This document shows, in pieces, positions 33,788 through 41,798 of a stretch of 64,000 bases of DNA. A model generated the notes under the pieces. The model saw only the letters and a list, made by a program, of their open reading frames with translations. It searched no databases and was not told the origin of the DNA. Within the stretch, counting starts at the first letter, position 1. Each line of letters opens with the position of its first letter. This DNA is from an uncultured Eubacteriales bacterium (GTDB taxonomy: Bacteria; Bacillota; Clostridia; Oscillospirales; Acutalibacteraceae), in contig CARTIQ010000003.1 of NCBI GenBank assembly GCA_949068525.1, positions 1 through 64,000 of the forward strand, read 5' to 3'. The translations under genes were made by a program, and so were the position numbers.

Positions 33788-35860
33788 ATGGAAAATCGCA
33801 AGCGGATTCCTTATAATAACCGGGAGTTAAGCTGGTTGGACTTTAATTATAGAGTCCTTGATGAGGCATTTCGGAAAGATAATCCTATTTTTGAGAGAGT
33901 GAAGTTTTTATCGATTGCGGCCTCTAACTTAGATGAATTTTTTATGGTGCGAGTAGCCGGAATAATGGAACAGATCAATTTGGGGTATAAGAAAAAAGAC
34001 CTGGCTGGGCTTAACCCAAAACAACAGCTTTTTAAGATAAACGAGAAGACTCGCAACTTTTTAAATAAATTGTATCAATGTTTTAAAAAATCAATAAAAC
34101 CAGCTTTGGCACAGAAAAATATTCATTTTTTAGAGATTAAAGATTTAAACGCGGCTCAAAAAAAGTATATTGATTATTATTTTAATAAGATAATTTTTCC
34201 AGTACTAACACCGCTTGCTGTGGATCAAAGCCGCCCGTTTCCTTTGCTTTCTAACAAAAGCTTAAATTTGGCAGTGAGGCTTTTAAAAAACGGTGAAACG
34301 AATTTTGCGCTGGTTCAGGTCCCGTCTATTTTGCCGAGGTTTTTAGAATTACCTTCGGATGATAACGAGAAAAAATTTTTTATTTTGATCGAGGATATTA
34401 TAATAAAAAAATTACCGCAATTGTTTGAACTGCACAAAATAAAGGCGTGTTGCCAGTTTAGAATTACTAGAAATTCTGATTTGGAAATTGACGAAGAAGC
34501 TGCAGATTTATTAGTCGAGGTACAGCGTTCGATAAAAAAACGACGTCGAGGCGAACCTGTACGGCTGGAGTTGCTGAAGGGATGCGACAAAAAGACAAGA
34601 GAGTTCTTGGTGAATATGCTTTCTATGAAGGAGGAAGATATCTATGAGCTTTCAGGGCCGATTGACCTTACATTTTTAATGAAATTCTCACAACTTAGTG
34701 GATTTGATAAGTTCCGCTTTACTCCGCTTGTTCTGGTTGACCCTCCGGCTGATTTTTGGAGCTGTGACTCCATTTTTGACGCAATCAAACAGCGGGACCG
34801 CTTGGTGCACCATCCGTACGAGAGCTTTAATGTTGTGGTAAGATTTATAAACCAGGCTGCAGAAGACCCCGACGTTTTGGCTATAAAGCAGACACTGTAT
34901 CGAGTTAGTGGGAATTCACCGATTATTGATGCCTTAATAAAAGCAGCAGAAAACGGGAAACAGGTTACTGTTTTAGTTGAATTGAAAGCGCGGTTTGATG
35001 AAGAAAATAACGTGAACTGGGCTAAAAAGTTGGAACATGCTGGTTGCCACGTTATTTATGGGCTATATGGACTCAAGACGCATTGTAAAATCTTGCTTGT
35101 TGTTCGCAAGGAGAGTGACGGTATCAAGCGGTATGTCCATATGTCTACTGGAAATTATAATGATTTCACTGCAAGGGTTTATACCGACATTGGTTTTTTT
35201 ACCTGCAGAGAGAGCTTTGGCGCCGATGCTTCTTCTTTGTTTAACACTTTGACAGGTTATTCTCGCCCACCAGAGTATAGCAAGCTGATTGTGGCGCCCA
35301 ACGGAATGAGAAATTTTTTTGAAAAGATGATAGAAACCGAGATAAAAAATGCAAAAAAGAGCTTGATTTCGGGTATTACGATAAAGATAAATTCTCTGGT
35401 TGATGAAGAGATGATTCGTTTGTTTTATCGTGCATCTCAAGAGGGTGTAAAGATTAATCTAATTGTACGTGGAATTTGCTGTTTGGTTCCTGGCCTTAAG
35501 GGAATAAGCGAGAACATCAGCGTTAGAAGCATTGTGGGGCAGTTTTTGGAGCATAGCAGAATTTATAAATTTTGTTGTGGTGGAAATCCTCAGGTATTTA
35601 TCGGAAGTGCGGATTTGATGCCGAGAAATCTTGACAAACGTGTGGAATTAATTTTTCCTATAGATGATGGTCAGCTACAATTGAGAATTAATGAAATTTT
35701 AAACGTAATGCTGAATGATACTACCAACGCCAAAATTCAAAATTCTGATACGGAATATATTAAACTAGATATGCGAGGCAAAAATAAAGTGAATAGCCAA
35801 CAGTATTTTTTGAAAGAGGCGAAACAGCGGATAGTTAATTTGGAACAGAATCTGAAATAA
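33788..35860 (+). CDS. ppk1: polyphosphate kinase PPK1
   Basis: Reversibly makes polyphosphate from ATP. The 690-aa protein has the N-terminal domain NNRELSWLDFNYRVLDEA, the head domain with ASNLDEFFMVRVAG and RPFPLLSNKSLNLAV, and two C-terminal phospholipase-D-like domains. The autophosphorylated histidine should be His432 in LKTHCKILL. HMSTGNYND and KRVELIFPI are also conserved. SD TTGGAGGTG precedes ATG. Paired with the Ppx-type gene upstream. Confidence 0.96.
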   Translation: MENRKRIPYNNRELSWLDFNYRVLDEAFRKDNPIFERVKFLSIAASNLDEFFMVRVAGIMEQINLGYKKKDLAGLNPKQQLFKINEKTRNFLNKLYQCFKKSIKPALAQKNIHFLEIKDLNAAQKKYIDYYFNKIIFPVLTPLAVDQSRPFPLLSNKSLNLAVRLLKNGETNFALVQVPSILPRFLELPSDDNEKKFFILIEDIIIKKLPQLFELHKIKACCQFRITRNSDLEIDEEAADLLVEVQRSIKKRRRGEPVRLELLKGCDKKTREFLVNMLSMKEEDIYELSGPIDLTFLMKFSQLSGFDKFRFTPLVLVDPPADFWSCDSIFDAIKQRDRLVHHPYESFNVVVRFINQAAEDPDVLAIKQTLYRVSGNSPIIDALIKAAENGKQVTVLVELKARFDEENNVNWAKKLEHAGCHVIYGLYGLKTHCKILLVVRKESDGIKRYVHMSTGNYNDFTARVYTDIGFFTCRESFGADASSLFNTLTGYSRPPEYSKLIVAPNGMRNFFEKMIETEIKNAKKSLISGITIKINSLVDEEMIRLFYRASQEGVKINLIVRGICCLVPGLKGISENISVRSIVGQFLEHSRIYKFCCGGNPQVFIGSADLMPRNLDKRVELIFPIDDGQLQLRINEILNVMLNDTTNAKIQNSDTEYIKLDMRGKNKVNSQQYFLKEAKQRIVNLEQNLK

Positions 35861-35904
35861 CATTATATGAATTGCATTATTATATGAAAGTGAGTGCCAT
35901 TTTT

Positions 35905-36363
35905 ATGGATAAAATTGAAAGTTTTGAGGTGGATCACACTAAGATGTCGCAAGGAATGTATATTTCTCGAGTCGACGATGACATTGTAACCTACGATATA
36001 CGTATAGCAAAACCAAACACCCCGCCTTTTCTGGATGATGCTGGTCTGCATAGTTTTGAGCACCTTTTTGCTAGTTTTGTGAGGAACAGTGCATATCGTA
36101 AAAATATAATTTATGTAGGACCGATGGGTTGCAGGACTGGGTTTTATCTGTTGGTTAGAGGGATCACTCACCAAAAGGCTTTGGATTTAGTCAAAGATGC
36201 TATGAATTATATCGCAGCTTTTGAAGGGGAGGTGCCCGGTGCCACGGAAGCCGAATGTGGAAATTATCTGTGCCACGATGTAAATGCCGCTAAGCAGTAT
36301 GCTAAAATTATGATTGAGATTTTGAAGGATTGGCAGCTAAAAGATCTGAGTTATAAAGCATAA
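35905..36363 (+). CDS. luxS: S-ribosylhomocysteine lyase LuxS
   Basis: Iron-dependent enzyme that cleaves S-ribosylhomocysteine to homocysteine and DPD, the precursor of autoinducer-2, in S-adenosylmethionine recycling. The 152-aa length is standard. The metal site HSFEH (49-53) and the cysteine-rich TEAECGNYLCHD segment are present, as is GPMGCRTGFYLL. ATG 35905 gives the family-typical start MDKIESFEVDH; the upstream ATG at 35884 has no SD. No mtnN/pfs gene is nearby. An AT-rich patch begins right after it. Confidence 0.95.
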   Translation: MDKIESFEVDHTKMSQGMYISRVDDDIVTYDIRIAKPNTPPFLDDAGLHSFEHLFASFVRNSAYRKNIIYVGPMGCRTGFYLLVRGITHQKALDLVKDAMNYIAAFEGEVPGATEAECGNYLCHDVNAAKQYAKIMIEILKDWQLKDLSYKA

Positions 36364-36428
36364 GGTATTTGACGTTGGGATATGTTTTGCTTATTGGAAG
36401 AAAATTAATAGTTAATGGTGGCGAAAAA

Positions 36429-36842
36429 GTGGTAACTGTCGAATATGTAGAAAATTTTGAAGATATTGATAAAATTGCTGATAAATTGCTTACAGAATAT
36501 GATAAAGAAAATGAAGTTGAATATAATTTTAAAAAGTTTAGTTTTATTGCAAAAGAAAATAATAAAATTGTAGGTTATTTAACCGGATTTAGTTACTACG
36601 CTAAAGTTACAATAAATAATTTGGTTGTTGAAAAGGAGTGCAGAGGAAGAGGAGTTGGAAAAAAGCTTATAAATCATGTGGTAAGATGCTTTAAAGACAG
36701 AGGATTTAATAATATCAACCTTGTTACAAATGCATTTCAGGCTCCAGTTTTTTACAAAAATTGTGGGTTTACACTGGAATTTGTAAGAGAAAACAAGAGT
36801 AATCCAAAATTAACAAAGTACTTTTTTATAAAATATTTATAA
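36429..36842 (+). CDS. GNAT family N-acetyltransferase
   Basis: The 137-aa product has the GNAT fold: N-terminal beta strands, FSFIAKENNKIVGYLTGF, the central strand INNLVV, and the acetyl-CoA loop ECRGRGVGKKLINHV (R-x-x-G-x-G). It ends with the YKNCGF strand found in many GNATs. Substrate unknown. GTG 36429 is preferred with GGTGGCGA 5 nt upstream, but TTG 36369 is also open, so the start is uncertain. Codons are markedly richer in A/T than in luxS, suggesting recent arrival. Its stop shares the palindrome TTATAA with the stop of the convergent small gene. Confidence 0.85.
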   Translation: MVTVEYVENFEDIDKIADKLLTEYDKENEVEYNFKKFSFIAKENNKIVGYLTGFSYYAKVTINNLVVEKECRGRGVGKKLINHVVRCFKDRGFNNINLVTNAFQAPVFYKNCGFTLEFVRENKSNPKLTKYFFIKYL

Positions 36843-37040
36843 AAAAGAAGAAAATTGGTTTAAGTAATTTTCTGTACCTTGGTTTGACTGAATTGTATGC
36901 GTATAATTTATGATTTCTTGCTGTTCGTCAGGAGACAATGTGCAAAAGTATTCGATTGCATCGCTGGTTTGTTCCGCTGCAACAGACAAACTGAAAGGAA
37001 CATTAGAGATATTTTTGTTGTTATTAACCGTAAAAACCAC
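36837..37040 (-). CDS. small conserved clostridial protein of unknown function
   Basis: Product of 60-67 aa. Its core, SDAIEYFCTLSPDEQQEIINY followed by a THTIQSNQ-type helix, matches a pattern I recall from small clostridial proteins of unknown role (roughly F-x-x-LS-x-E-x-x-Q-x-II). The start is odd. GTG 37040 overlaps the only SD (GGAGG, 37044-37040), whereas ACG 37031 sits 8 nt after that SD, where a start codon should be. It either uses ACG, uses GTG poorly, or has lost its start. It may pair with the amidase gene just upstream on the same strand. Confidence 0.55.
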   Translation of the reverse strand: MVFTVNNNKNISNVPFSLSVAAEQTSDAIEYFCTLSPDEQQEIINYTHTIQSNQGTENYLNQFSSFL

Positions 37041-37097
37041 CTCCGCTTGAATGTAAGATTAGTTTTTACTGTTTTGCAGAATTTATGCTCAAAGATT

Positions 37098-37589
37098 TTA
37101 AAAATATTTACGTGCAGCGACGATGTGAACAAACCTTAATTTGTCAAAATCATAGCTGCTCAAAAGGCGCATGTATGAATCTTCGCTATGGGCACTCACA
37201 AAAATTTTATTTTTTTCGATTTTATTTATAATCACATTGTGGTAAAATTGGCCATCACTATTGCCTAGCTGGATTATATCTGCTGGTTCAACATCTTTTA
37301 TACTCGATTCGATGCCAAAAGGACCTGTGGTTTTGTTATCGATTAGAAAATTATATAAAAATTCAACACCACTCCAAGAGGGTGATCTATCGTAACTACT
37401 TTTGTAGTACCAGCCGTATATAGGAGTGTAATTCATTACGCCGCAGCCTGCATATATGCACTGGGAAACATAGCTTGTACAGTCTCCGCCAATTTTTTCA
37501 AAATTCAAATATTTAGAATTGCGTTTAAATGCCCATTTTTTTGCATATTCCAATGCTTTTTTTCTATCATAATTAATTTCTTTTAACAT
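37098..37589 (-). CDS. putative amidase-domain protein (Amidase_6 family)
   Basis: The 163-aa product matches the clostridial and Bacillus putative amidase domain: an N-terminal YDRKKALEYAKKWAFKRN helix, then GGDCTSYVSQCIYAGC holding the presumed catalytic cysteine. WYY and PSWSGVEFL follow, then PADIIQLGN and YHNVII with the presumed catalytic histidine. The fold is papain/NlpC-like. It has no signal peptide, while many relatives are spore or wall proteins, so it probably stays in the cytosol or is released by mother-cell lysis. SD GCGAGGG precedes ATG. Codon use is AT-rich. Confidence 0.83.
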   Translation of the reverse strand: MLKEINYDRKKALEYAKKWAFKRNSKYLNFEKIGGDCTSYVSQCIYAGCGVMNYTPIYGWYYKSSYDRSPSWSGVEFLYNFLIDNKTTGPFGIESSIKDVEPADIIQLGNSDGQFYHNVIINKIEKNKIFVSAHSEDSYMRLLSSYDFDKLRFVHIVAARKYF

Positions 37590-37713
37590 ACTTTAACCCT
37601 CGCCTTTACGTCTTTTTACATTATAATATGATAGGTACTTTTAAAATTGTGATTAGCCAAAATCCGTTTTGCTTTGACAATAAAAGCGCGGCTGAGATAT
37701 TAATTTTTTGCCC

Positions 37714-37742
37714 TTGACGTAAGGGCGAAAAATTGGTATACT
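37714..37742 (+). promoter_or_regulatory. sigma-A-type promoter for rpsF-ssb-rpsR
   Basis: TTGACG (37714-37719), 17-bp spacer, TATACT (37737-37742), giving a leader of about 100 nt. A strong match, as expected for a ribosomal-protein operon. Confidence 0.7.
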
Positions 37743-37782
37743 TGATATTAGTAATTTCCATATTTTTTGATATTACATCCTT

Positions 37783-37822
37783 ACTCCGGTTTAGTTTGTG
37801 ATAACAACTATTGTGCCGGGGT
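37783..37822 (+). promoter_or_regulatory. candidate S6:S18-binding leader of rpsF
   Basis: ACTCCGG (37783-37789) can pair with CCGGGGT (37816-37822), enclosing a small GTTTGT/ACAAC hairpin. It ends 10 nt before the rpsF SD. S6:S18 leaders in many bacteria carry a conserved CCG in an internal loop near the SD, and a CCG is at 37816-37818. The fold is by eye only. Confidence 0.4.
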
Positions 37823-37848
37823 CTAATGCCCAAAAGGAGGTGCTATAT

Positions 37849-38175
37849 ATGTCTGAGATTAAGAATGCTTACGAGACAGTTATTGTTTTTTCTGTAAAAA
37901 ATGGTGACGATGCTGTTGCAGCGTTGATTCAAAAGGTTAAAGAGCTTATTGAAAAAAATGCTGTTCTTGATGCTGTTGATGAATGGGGCAGAAAAAGGCT
38001 TGCTTATCCGATTAATAAAGAGACAGAAGGTTATTATGTTCTTTTTGACTTTACTTGTGGATCAAGCTTTCCTTCTGAATTGGATCGCATCTATAAGATT
38101 ACCGATGGAATCCTTCGTTCTTTGATAGTAAAAAAAGAAAAAAATGAGGAGGGTTCTGATTCTAATGCTCAATAA
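37849..38175 (+). CDS. rpsF: 30S ribosomal protein S6
   Basis: Binds 16S rRNA in the platform together with S18. The 108-aa product begins YETVIVFS, contains VDEWGRKRLAYPINKETEGYY, and ends in an acidic tail (EKNEEGSDSNAQ). ATG 37849 is set by a strong SD, AAAGGAGG, 8 nt upstream. The last 11 nt overlap ssb, so translation is probably coupled. It is first in the conserved rpsF-ssb-rpsR operon. Confidence 0.97.
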   Translation: MSEIKNAYETVIVFSVKNGDDAVAALIQKVKELIEKNAVLDAVDEWGRKRLAYPINKETEGYYVLFDFTCGSSFPSELDRIYKITDGILRSLIVKKEKNEEGSDSNAQ

Positions 38176-38632
38176 TGTTGTTTTAATGGGGAGATTAACG
38201 GCCGACCCAGAACTTCGGCATACATTAAACGGGGTTGCTGTTACTAGCTTTACTTTAGCTGTTAATCGGTCTTATGCTAAGGCTGGTACCGAACGTGCAA
38301 CAGATTTTATTGATATTGTTGCATGGCGAAATACTGCAGAATTTGTTACGAAATATTTTGCAAAAGGCCAATTGGTTGCGGTGGAGGGGTCTATTCAGAC
38401 TCGCACTTATCAAGATAAAGACGGCAACAATAGAAAAGCTTTTGAAATAATTGCTAATAATGTTCATTTTGCAGAAGCTAAGCGAGAGGGGGCTCCTCGA
38501 GCTGACTATGGCAGTTCGAGCTCAACGGGTGAAGAAGCTTATAAACACCAGGGTGAGACTGCACCTTCTTTTGAAAATGGTAGTGACGATGACTTTAAGG
38601 AAATCCCTGCCGATGATGATTTGCCATTTTAG
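38165..38632 (+). CDS. ssb: single-stranded DNA-binding protein
   Basis: Coats ssDNA in replication, repair and recombination. The 155-aa product has an OB fold in residues 1-105 (NNVVLMGRLTADPELRHTLNG), a Gly/Ser/Glu-rich linker, and the acidic C-terminal tip ADDDLPF used to recruit partner proteins. ATG 38165 follows GAGGAGGG within the end of rpsF. It lies between rpsF and rpsR, as in most Firmicutes. Confidence 0.97.
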   Translation: MLNNVVLMGRLTADPELRHTLNGVAVTSFTLAVNRSYAKAGTERATDFIDIVAWRNTAEFVTKYFAKGQLVAVEGSIQTRTYQDKDGNNRKAFEIIANNVHFAEAKREGAPRADYGSSSSTGEEAYKHQGETAPSFENGSDDDFKEIPADDDLPF

Positions 38633-38671
38633 GCTTTTTAAAATTTAAATAGAAATGAGGAGGTTGGTGAA

Positions 38672-38926
38672 ATGACAGAAAAAGTGGAAAAAGAGAGCCG
38701 TCGAATGGGTGCGCGTAGAGGAAGAAAAAAAGTTTGCAATTTTTGCTCTGAAAAAGTTGACCAAATTGATTATAAAGATGCAGCTATGTTGCGCAGGTTT
38801 ATCTCGGAGCGTGCAAAAATTCTTCCTAGAAGAGTTACTGGTACATGCGCTTGTCATCAACGTGGGTTGACTCAGGCGATTAAGCGGGCTCGCCATTTGG
38901 CGTTATTACCTTTTAGCAATGATTGA
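38672..38926 (+). CDS. rpsR: 30S ribosomal protein S18
   Basis: Platform protein partner of S6. The 84-aa product has [30 protein letters not shown] and [24 protein letters not shown] together with TCACH leaves four potential zinc ligands, so it looks like the zinc-binding (C+) form of S18. SD GAGGAGG precedes ATG. It ends the operon at a strong terminator. Confidence 0.97.
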   Translation: MTEKVEKESRRMGARRGRKKVCNFCSEKVDQIDYKDAAMLRRFISERAKILPRRVTGTCACHQRGLTQAIKRARHLALLPFSND

Positions 38927-38943
38927 TTTATTTTTGAATTTGT

Positions 38944-38984
38944 ACGCAGTAACTTATAGTTTTAAGTTACTGCGTGTTTTTTTT
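38944..38984 (+). terminator. intrinsic terminator of rpsF-ssb-rpsR
   Basis: Perfect 12-bp stem ACGCAGTAACTT (38944-38955) / AAGTTACTGCGT (38964-38975), 8-nt loop, then eight T. Confidence 0.92.
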
Positions 38985-39010
38985 ATGTAAAGAGGAGGCA
39001 TTAGAAACAG

Positions 39011-39514
39011 GTGAGGATAAATCCGGATTTTTATGCTTTAAGTGCGATTGAGTTGGCACCAAAACTGCTGGGGATGCAGCTATGCCGAAAAATTGATGGT
39101 AAAGTGATAAAGCTCAGAATAACAGAGACAGAGAGTTACTTTGGTGAAGCTGATACTGCTTGTCATGCGCATAAAGGAAAAACAGAGCGAACGAAAATTC
39201 TGTATGAGCATGGGGGAGTGGCTTATGTTTATTTGTGCTATGGGATTCATAATTTGCTTAATGTTGTTAGTGGGGATGAAGATTTTCCTCAAGCAGTTTT
39301 GATCCGCGGAGTTGAGGGGTTTGATGGGCCAGGAAAATTGACCAAGGCGCTTGAGATAGACAGAATGTTAAATGGTGAAAATTTAGTAACATCAAATAAG
39401 CTGTGGATAGAGGATGACGGTTGCCGATTTAATTATAAAGCTACGAAAAGAATTGGTATAGATTACGCAACTTTGGAGTATCGAGACAAATTATGGAGGT
39501 TTGTTAAAGCATAA
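39011..39514 (+). CDS. 3-methyladenine DNA glycosylase, AAG/Mpg family
   Basis: Removes alkylated and deaminated purines in base-excision repair. The 167-aa protein has the family core ITETESYFGEADTACHAHKG with the catalytic glutamate, then GVAYVYLCYGIHNLLNVVSG and VLIRGVEG. It is slightly shorter than the usual 190-200 aa, with the shortening in the C-terminal part. GTG 39011 is the apparent start; the best SD (GAGGAGG) is about 13 nt upstream. It stands alone between two terminators. Confidence 0.93.
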   Translation: MRINPDFYALSAIELAPKLLGMQLCRKIDGKVIKLRITETESYFGEADTACHAHKGKTERTKILYEHGGVAYVYLCYGIHNLLNVVSGDEDFPQAVLIRGVEGFDGPGKLTKALEIDRMLNGENLVTSNKLWIEDDGCRFNYKATKRIGIDYATLEYRDKLWRFVKA

Positions 39515-39550
39515 AATGAGTCTACACATAAAAGTATAGTCTCATTTTAT
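39511..39550. terminator. bidirectional terminator between the glycosylase gene and truB
   Basis: ATAAAATGAG (39511-39520) pairs perfectly with CTCATTTTAT (39541-39550). The left arm includes the glycosylase stop codon, and truB ends 13 nt beyond on the other strand. Confidence 0.75.
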
Positions 39551-39562
39551 TATAGATATAAT

Positions 39563-40471
39563 CTAAATTTCAACCAAACAAGCTACTGACAATTCGCCTT
39601 TTTCGAAATTAACTTTGCCAAGCCCTAAGAAACTCTCTTTCTCCTTATAAACTCGGATAATCTCGCGCTCTTTTAACTTTTGTTTATTATTAAAGCAGAC
39701 TCTATCTAAGCTTAATCCGCCACCGTTGCGGAATCTATTGGCTTGAAGTTGGGTGATATTCGCCATGTTAAAGGATTTAAATGGTCCATCGCAAGGCAAA
39801 ATATATTTTTGAAGATTATTATTAGCTACAAGATTTCGCGCTTTGTCAAGAGATATGCTATCGTTTAAATAAAATACACAAGCTTTTGTTCGCTGTAATT
39901 CTTTTAAAACGGCCCCGCAACCAAGTTTTTTGCCAATATCATCACATAAAGTTCGTATGTAAGTGCCCTTTGAACAATTTATTAATAATTTAGCTTCTTG
40001 TAATGCCTCATCAAACCAGAGTAAATCCAGCCTACTTATTTTAACTTTGCGAGAAGAACGCTCAACTTCTATACCTTTTCTAGCAAGGGTATATAATCGC
40101 ACACCGTTTTTTTGTACGGCAGAGTACATCGGAGGAAGTTGCTCTATTTCTCCAATAAATCCTTTTAAGGCTGTTTGAAATTCCTCTTTTTTAATATGAC
40201 TAGAGACGGAAGAAATTGCCTTCCCGGTTATGTCGAGTGTATCTGTGGTTAAGCCAAACTTAATTTTTGCGAGGTATTCTTTTTCGGCTATAGGCAAAAA
40301 GGACTGAAGTTTTGTAGCACGTCCCAACAAAATTGGCAAAACTCCAGTTGCCATCGGGTCTAAAGTCCCGGTATGTCCGACTTTTTTTTCACCAAGCAAT
40401 TTTTTAATAACCGCGACAACGTCAAAAGAAGTATAATTTTGCGGCTTATCTATTATTATTATCCCATTCAT
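39563..40471 (-). CDS. truB: tRNA pseudouridine(55) synthase TruB
   Basis: Makes pseudouridine 55 in the T-loop of tRNAs. The 302-aa protein starts NGIIIIDKPQNYTSFDVV. The catalytic aspartate is Asp38 in GHTGTLDPMATG. LPPMYSAVQKNGVRLYTLARKG and the CSKGTYIRTLCDDIG motif are present, with a PUA-like tail. It is the last gene of the rimP-to-truB operon, 2 nt after nrnA, and ends at a shared terminator. Confidence 0.96.
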   Translation of the reverse strand: MNGIIIIDKPQNYTSFDVVAVIKKLLGEKKVGHTGTLDPMATGVLPILLGRATKLQSFLPIAEKEYLAKIKFGLTTDTLDITGKAISSVSSHIKKEEFQTALKGFIGEIEQLPPMYSAVQKNGVRLYTLARKGIEVERSSRKVKISRLDLLWFDEALQEAKLLINCSKGTYIRTLCDDIGKKLGCGAVLKELQRTKACVFYLNDSISLDKARNLVANNNLQKYILPCDGPFKSFNMANITQLQANRFRNGGGLSLDRVCFNNKQKLKEREIIRVYKEKESFLGLGKVNFEKGELSVACLVEI

Positions 40472-40473
40472 CT

Positions 40474-41433
40474 TTAAACCTCAGTATTATGAAGATAGAG
40501 CTCAATTTCTGAAATAATTTTATTTTTAACATCAATAAGGCTGCCGAATATAGTGCCTCCTGCAGCACACCTATGGCCTCCACCGTTAAAATTAGCACAG
40601 ATTTTCGAAGCATCAATAATTGCATCAGTTCGCATAGAAACCTTAAAGATTCCCTTCTTTTCTTCTTTTATAAAAATGCCAATAAGCACTCCTTCAATTT
40701 GTCTTGGAATTGCTGCAATCCCATCAAAATCGCTTTCACAAGCGCCAGAATTTACAATTTCCTCATTTGTAAGGCTGATCATTGCACATTTATCTTTGCA
40801 AAAAAATTCCAAACTTTCGAGTGCAATCTTCTCTAGACTAAGTTTTGCGTGGCTTTTAGTGTCAAACATAATTTTATTTATCTCAAAAGCATTAGCACCA
40901 CAGTCAATCATATTTGCAGCCACTCGGTAGGAGAAAGAAGTAGTGTTTGAATGCCTAAAACATCCAGTGTCAGTAGAAATACCAGTATATATGCAGTTTG
41001 CAATATCCGCGTCAACAGTGACACTAAGCGCCTTTATAATTTCGTGAATTATCTCTGCCGTGGCAGCAAAGTGACTTTCCACATATGAAACTTTTGCAAA
41101 TTGTCTATGCAGCAAATGATGGTCAATGCACAAATCAACACGGTCCGCAAAGCAAAAAAGATTTTCGCCCAAAAGCTGAACATCAGCAACGTCAACACTG
41201 ATTACATAGCTAGGATCAAAATTCTGATTTTTAACACCATCAAATAAAAATTCGTATTTCTCCGGGATTTCGTCGCTGCAAAGAACTCTTGCATTTTTCC
41301 CCATTCTTTGTAAAGCAAGACATAATGCACCAGCAGATCCCAAAGTATCTCCATCCGGTGATTTATGGGTCAGAATATAAAAATTATTATTATTTCTCAA
41401 AATTTTAGCAATGTCGTTAATTTCTACTTTCAT
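40474..41433 (-). CDS. nrnA: DHH-family phosphoesterase NrnA (oligoribonuclease/pAp phosphatase type)
   Basis: Degrades short oligoribonucleotides and 3'-phosphoadenosine 5'-phosphate. The 319-aa product has the DHH metal motifs THKSPDGDTLGSAGAL, SVDVAD and IDHH, and the DHHA1 substrate motif GGGHRCAAGG near the C-terminus. It lies 3 nt after rbfA and 2 nt before truB, as in Bacillus and Clostridium, where it belongs to the infB operon. Confidence 0.93.
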   Translation of the reverse strand: MKVEINDIAKILRNNNNFYILTHKSPDGDTLGSAGALCLALQRMGKNARVLCSDEIPEKYEFLFDGVKNQNFDPSYVISVDVADVQLLGENLFCFADRVDLCIDHHLLHRQFAKVSYVESHFAATAEIIHEIIKALSVTVDADIANCIYTGISTDTGCFRHSNTTSFSYRVAANMIDCGANAFEINKIMFDTKSHAKLSLEKIALESLEFFCKDKCAMISLTNEEIVNSGACESDFDGIAAIPRQIEGVLIGIFIKEEKKGIFKVSMRTDAIIDASKICANFNGGGHRCAAGGTIFGSLIDVKNKIISEIELYLHNTEV

Positions 41434-41436
41434 AAA

Positions 41437-41784
41437 TCAAAAATCCTTTAATTTATCAAGCTTTTTAAAAAGATCCGCGCTGTATTCAATAGAATCAGTT
41501 GCAAAAAATGCTGGCGCCGGGGTATTACGAAGATTTAGACGTTCACCAAGTTCATGCCGAATAAATCCAGCGGCTGCCTTCAAGCCCAAAACGGCTTCCT
41601 TAGCCCTTTCTAATCCACCCATAGCGCTTACATAAACCTTACAAAAGGATAAATCCTTGCTAACATCAACCTTAACAATGCTGATCATACTTTGTGTCAC
41701 TCGAGGATCCTTCAACTCCCTAAGAATCGCAGTTAACTCTCTCCGAATATCCTCAGTAATTCGCTCAAATTTATGCCCAGGCAT
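41437..41784 (-). CDS. rbfA: 30S ribosome-binding factor RbfA
   Basis: Late 30S maturation factor with a KH-like fold. The 115-aa product contains RITEDIRRELTAILRELKDPRV and VDVSKDLSFCKVYVSAMG, and ends RNTPAPAFFATDSIEYSADL with the conserved Pro-x-Pro-x-x-F region. SD TGGAGG precedes ATG. Fourteen nt downstream of infB in the same operon. Confidence 0.96.
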   Translation of the reverse strand: MPGHKFERITEDIRRELTAILRELKDPRVTQSMISIVKVDVSKDLSFCKVYVSAMGGLERAKEAVLGLKAAAGFIRHELGERLNLRNTPAPAFFATDSIEYSADLFKKLDKLKDF

Positions 41785-41798
41785 TAAAAAACCTCCAT

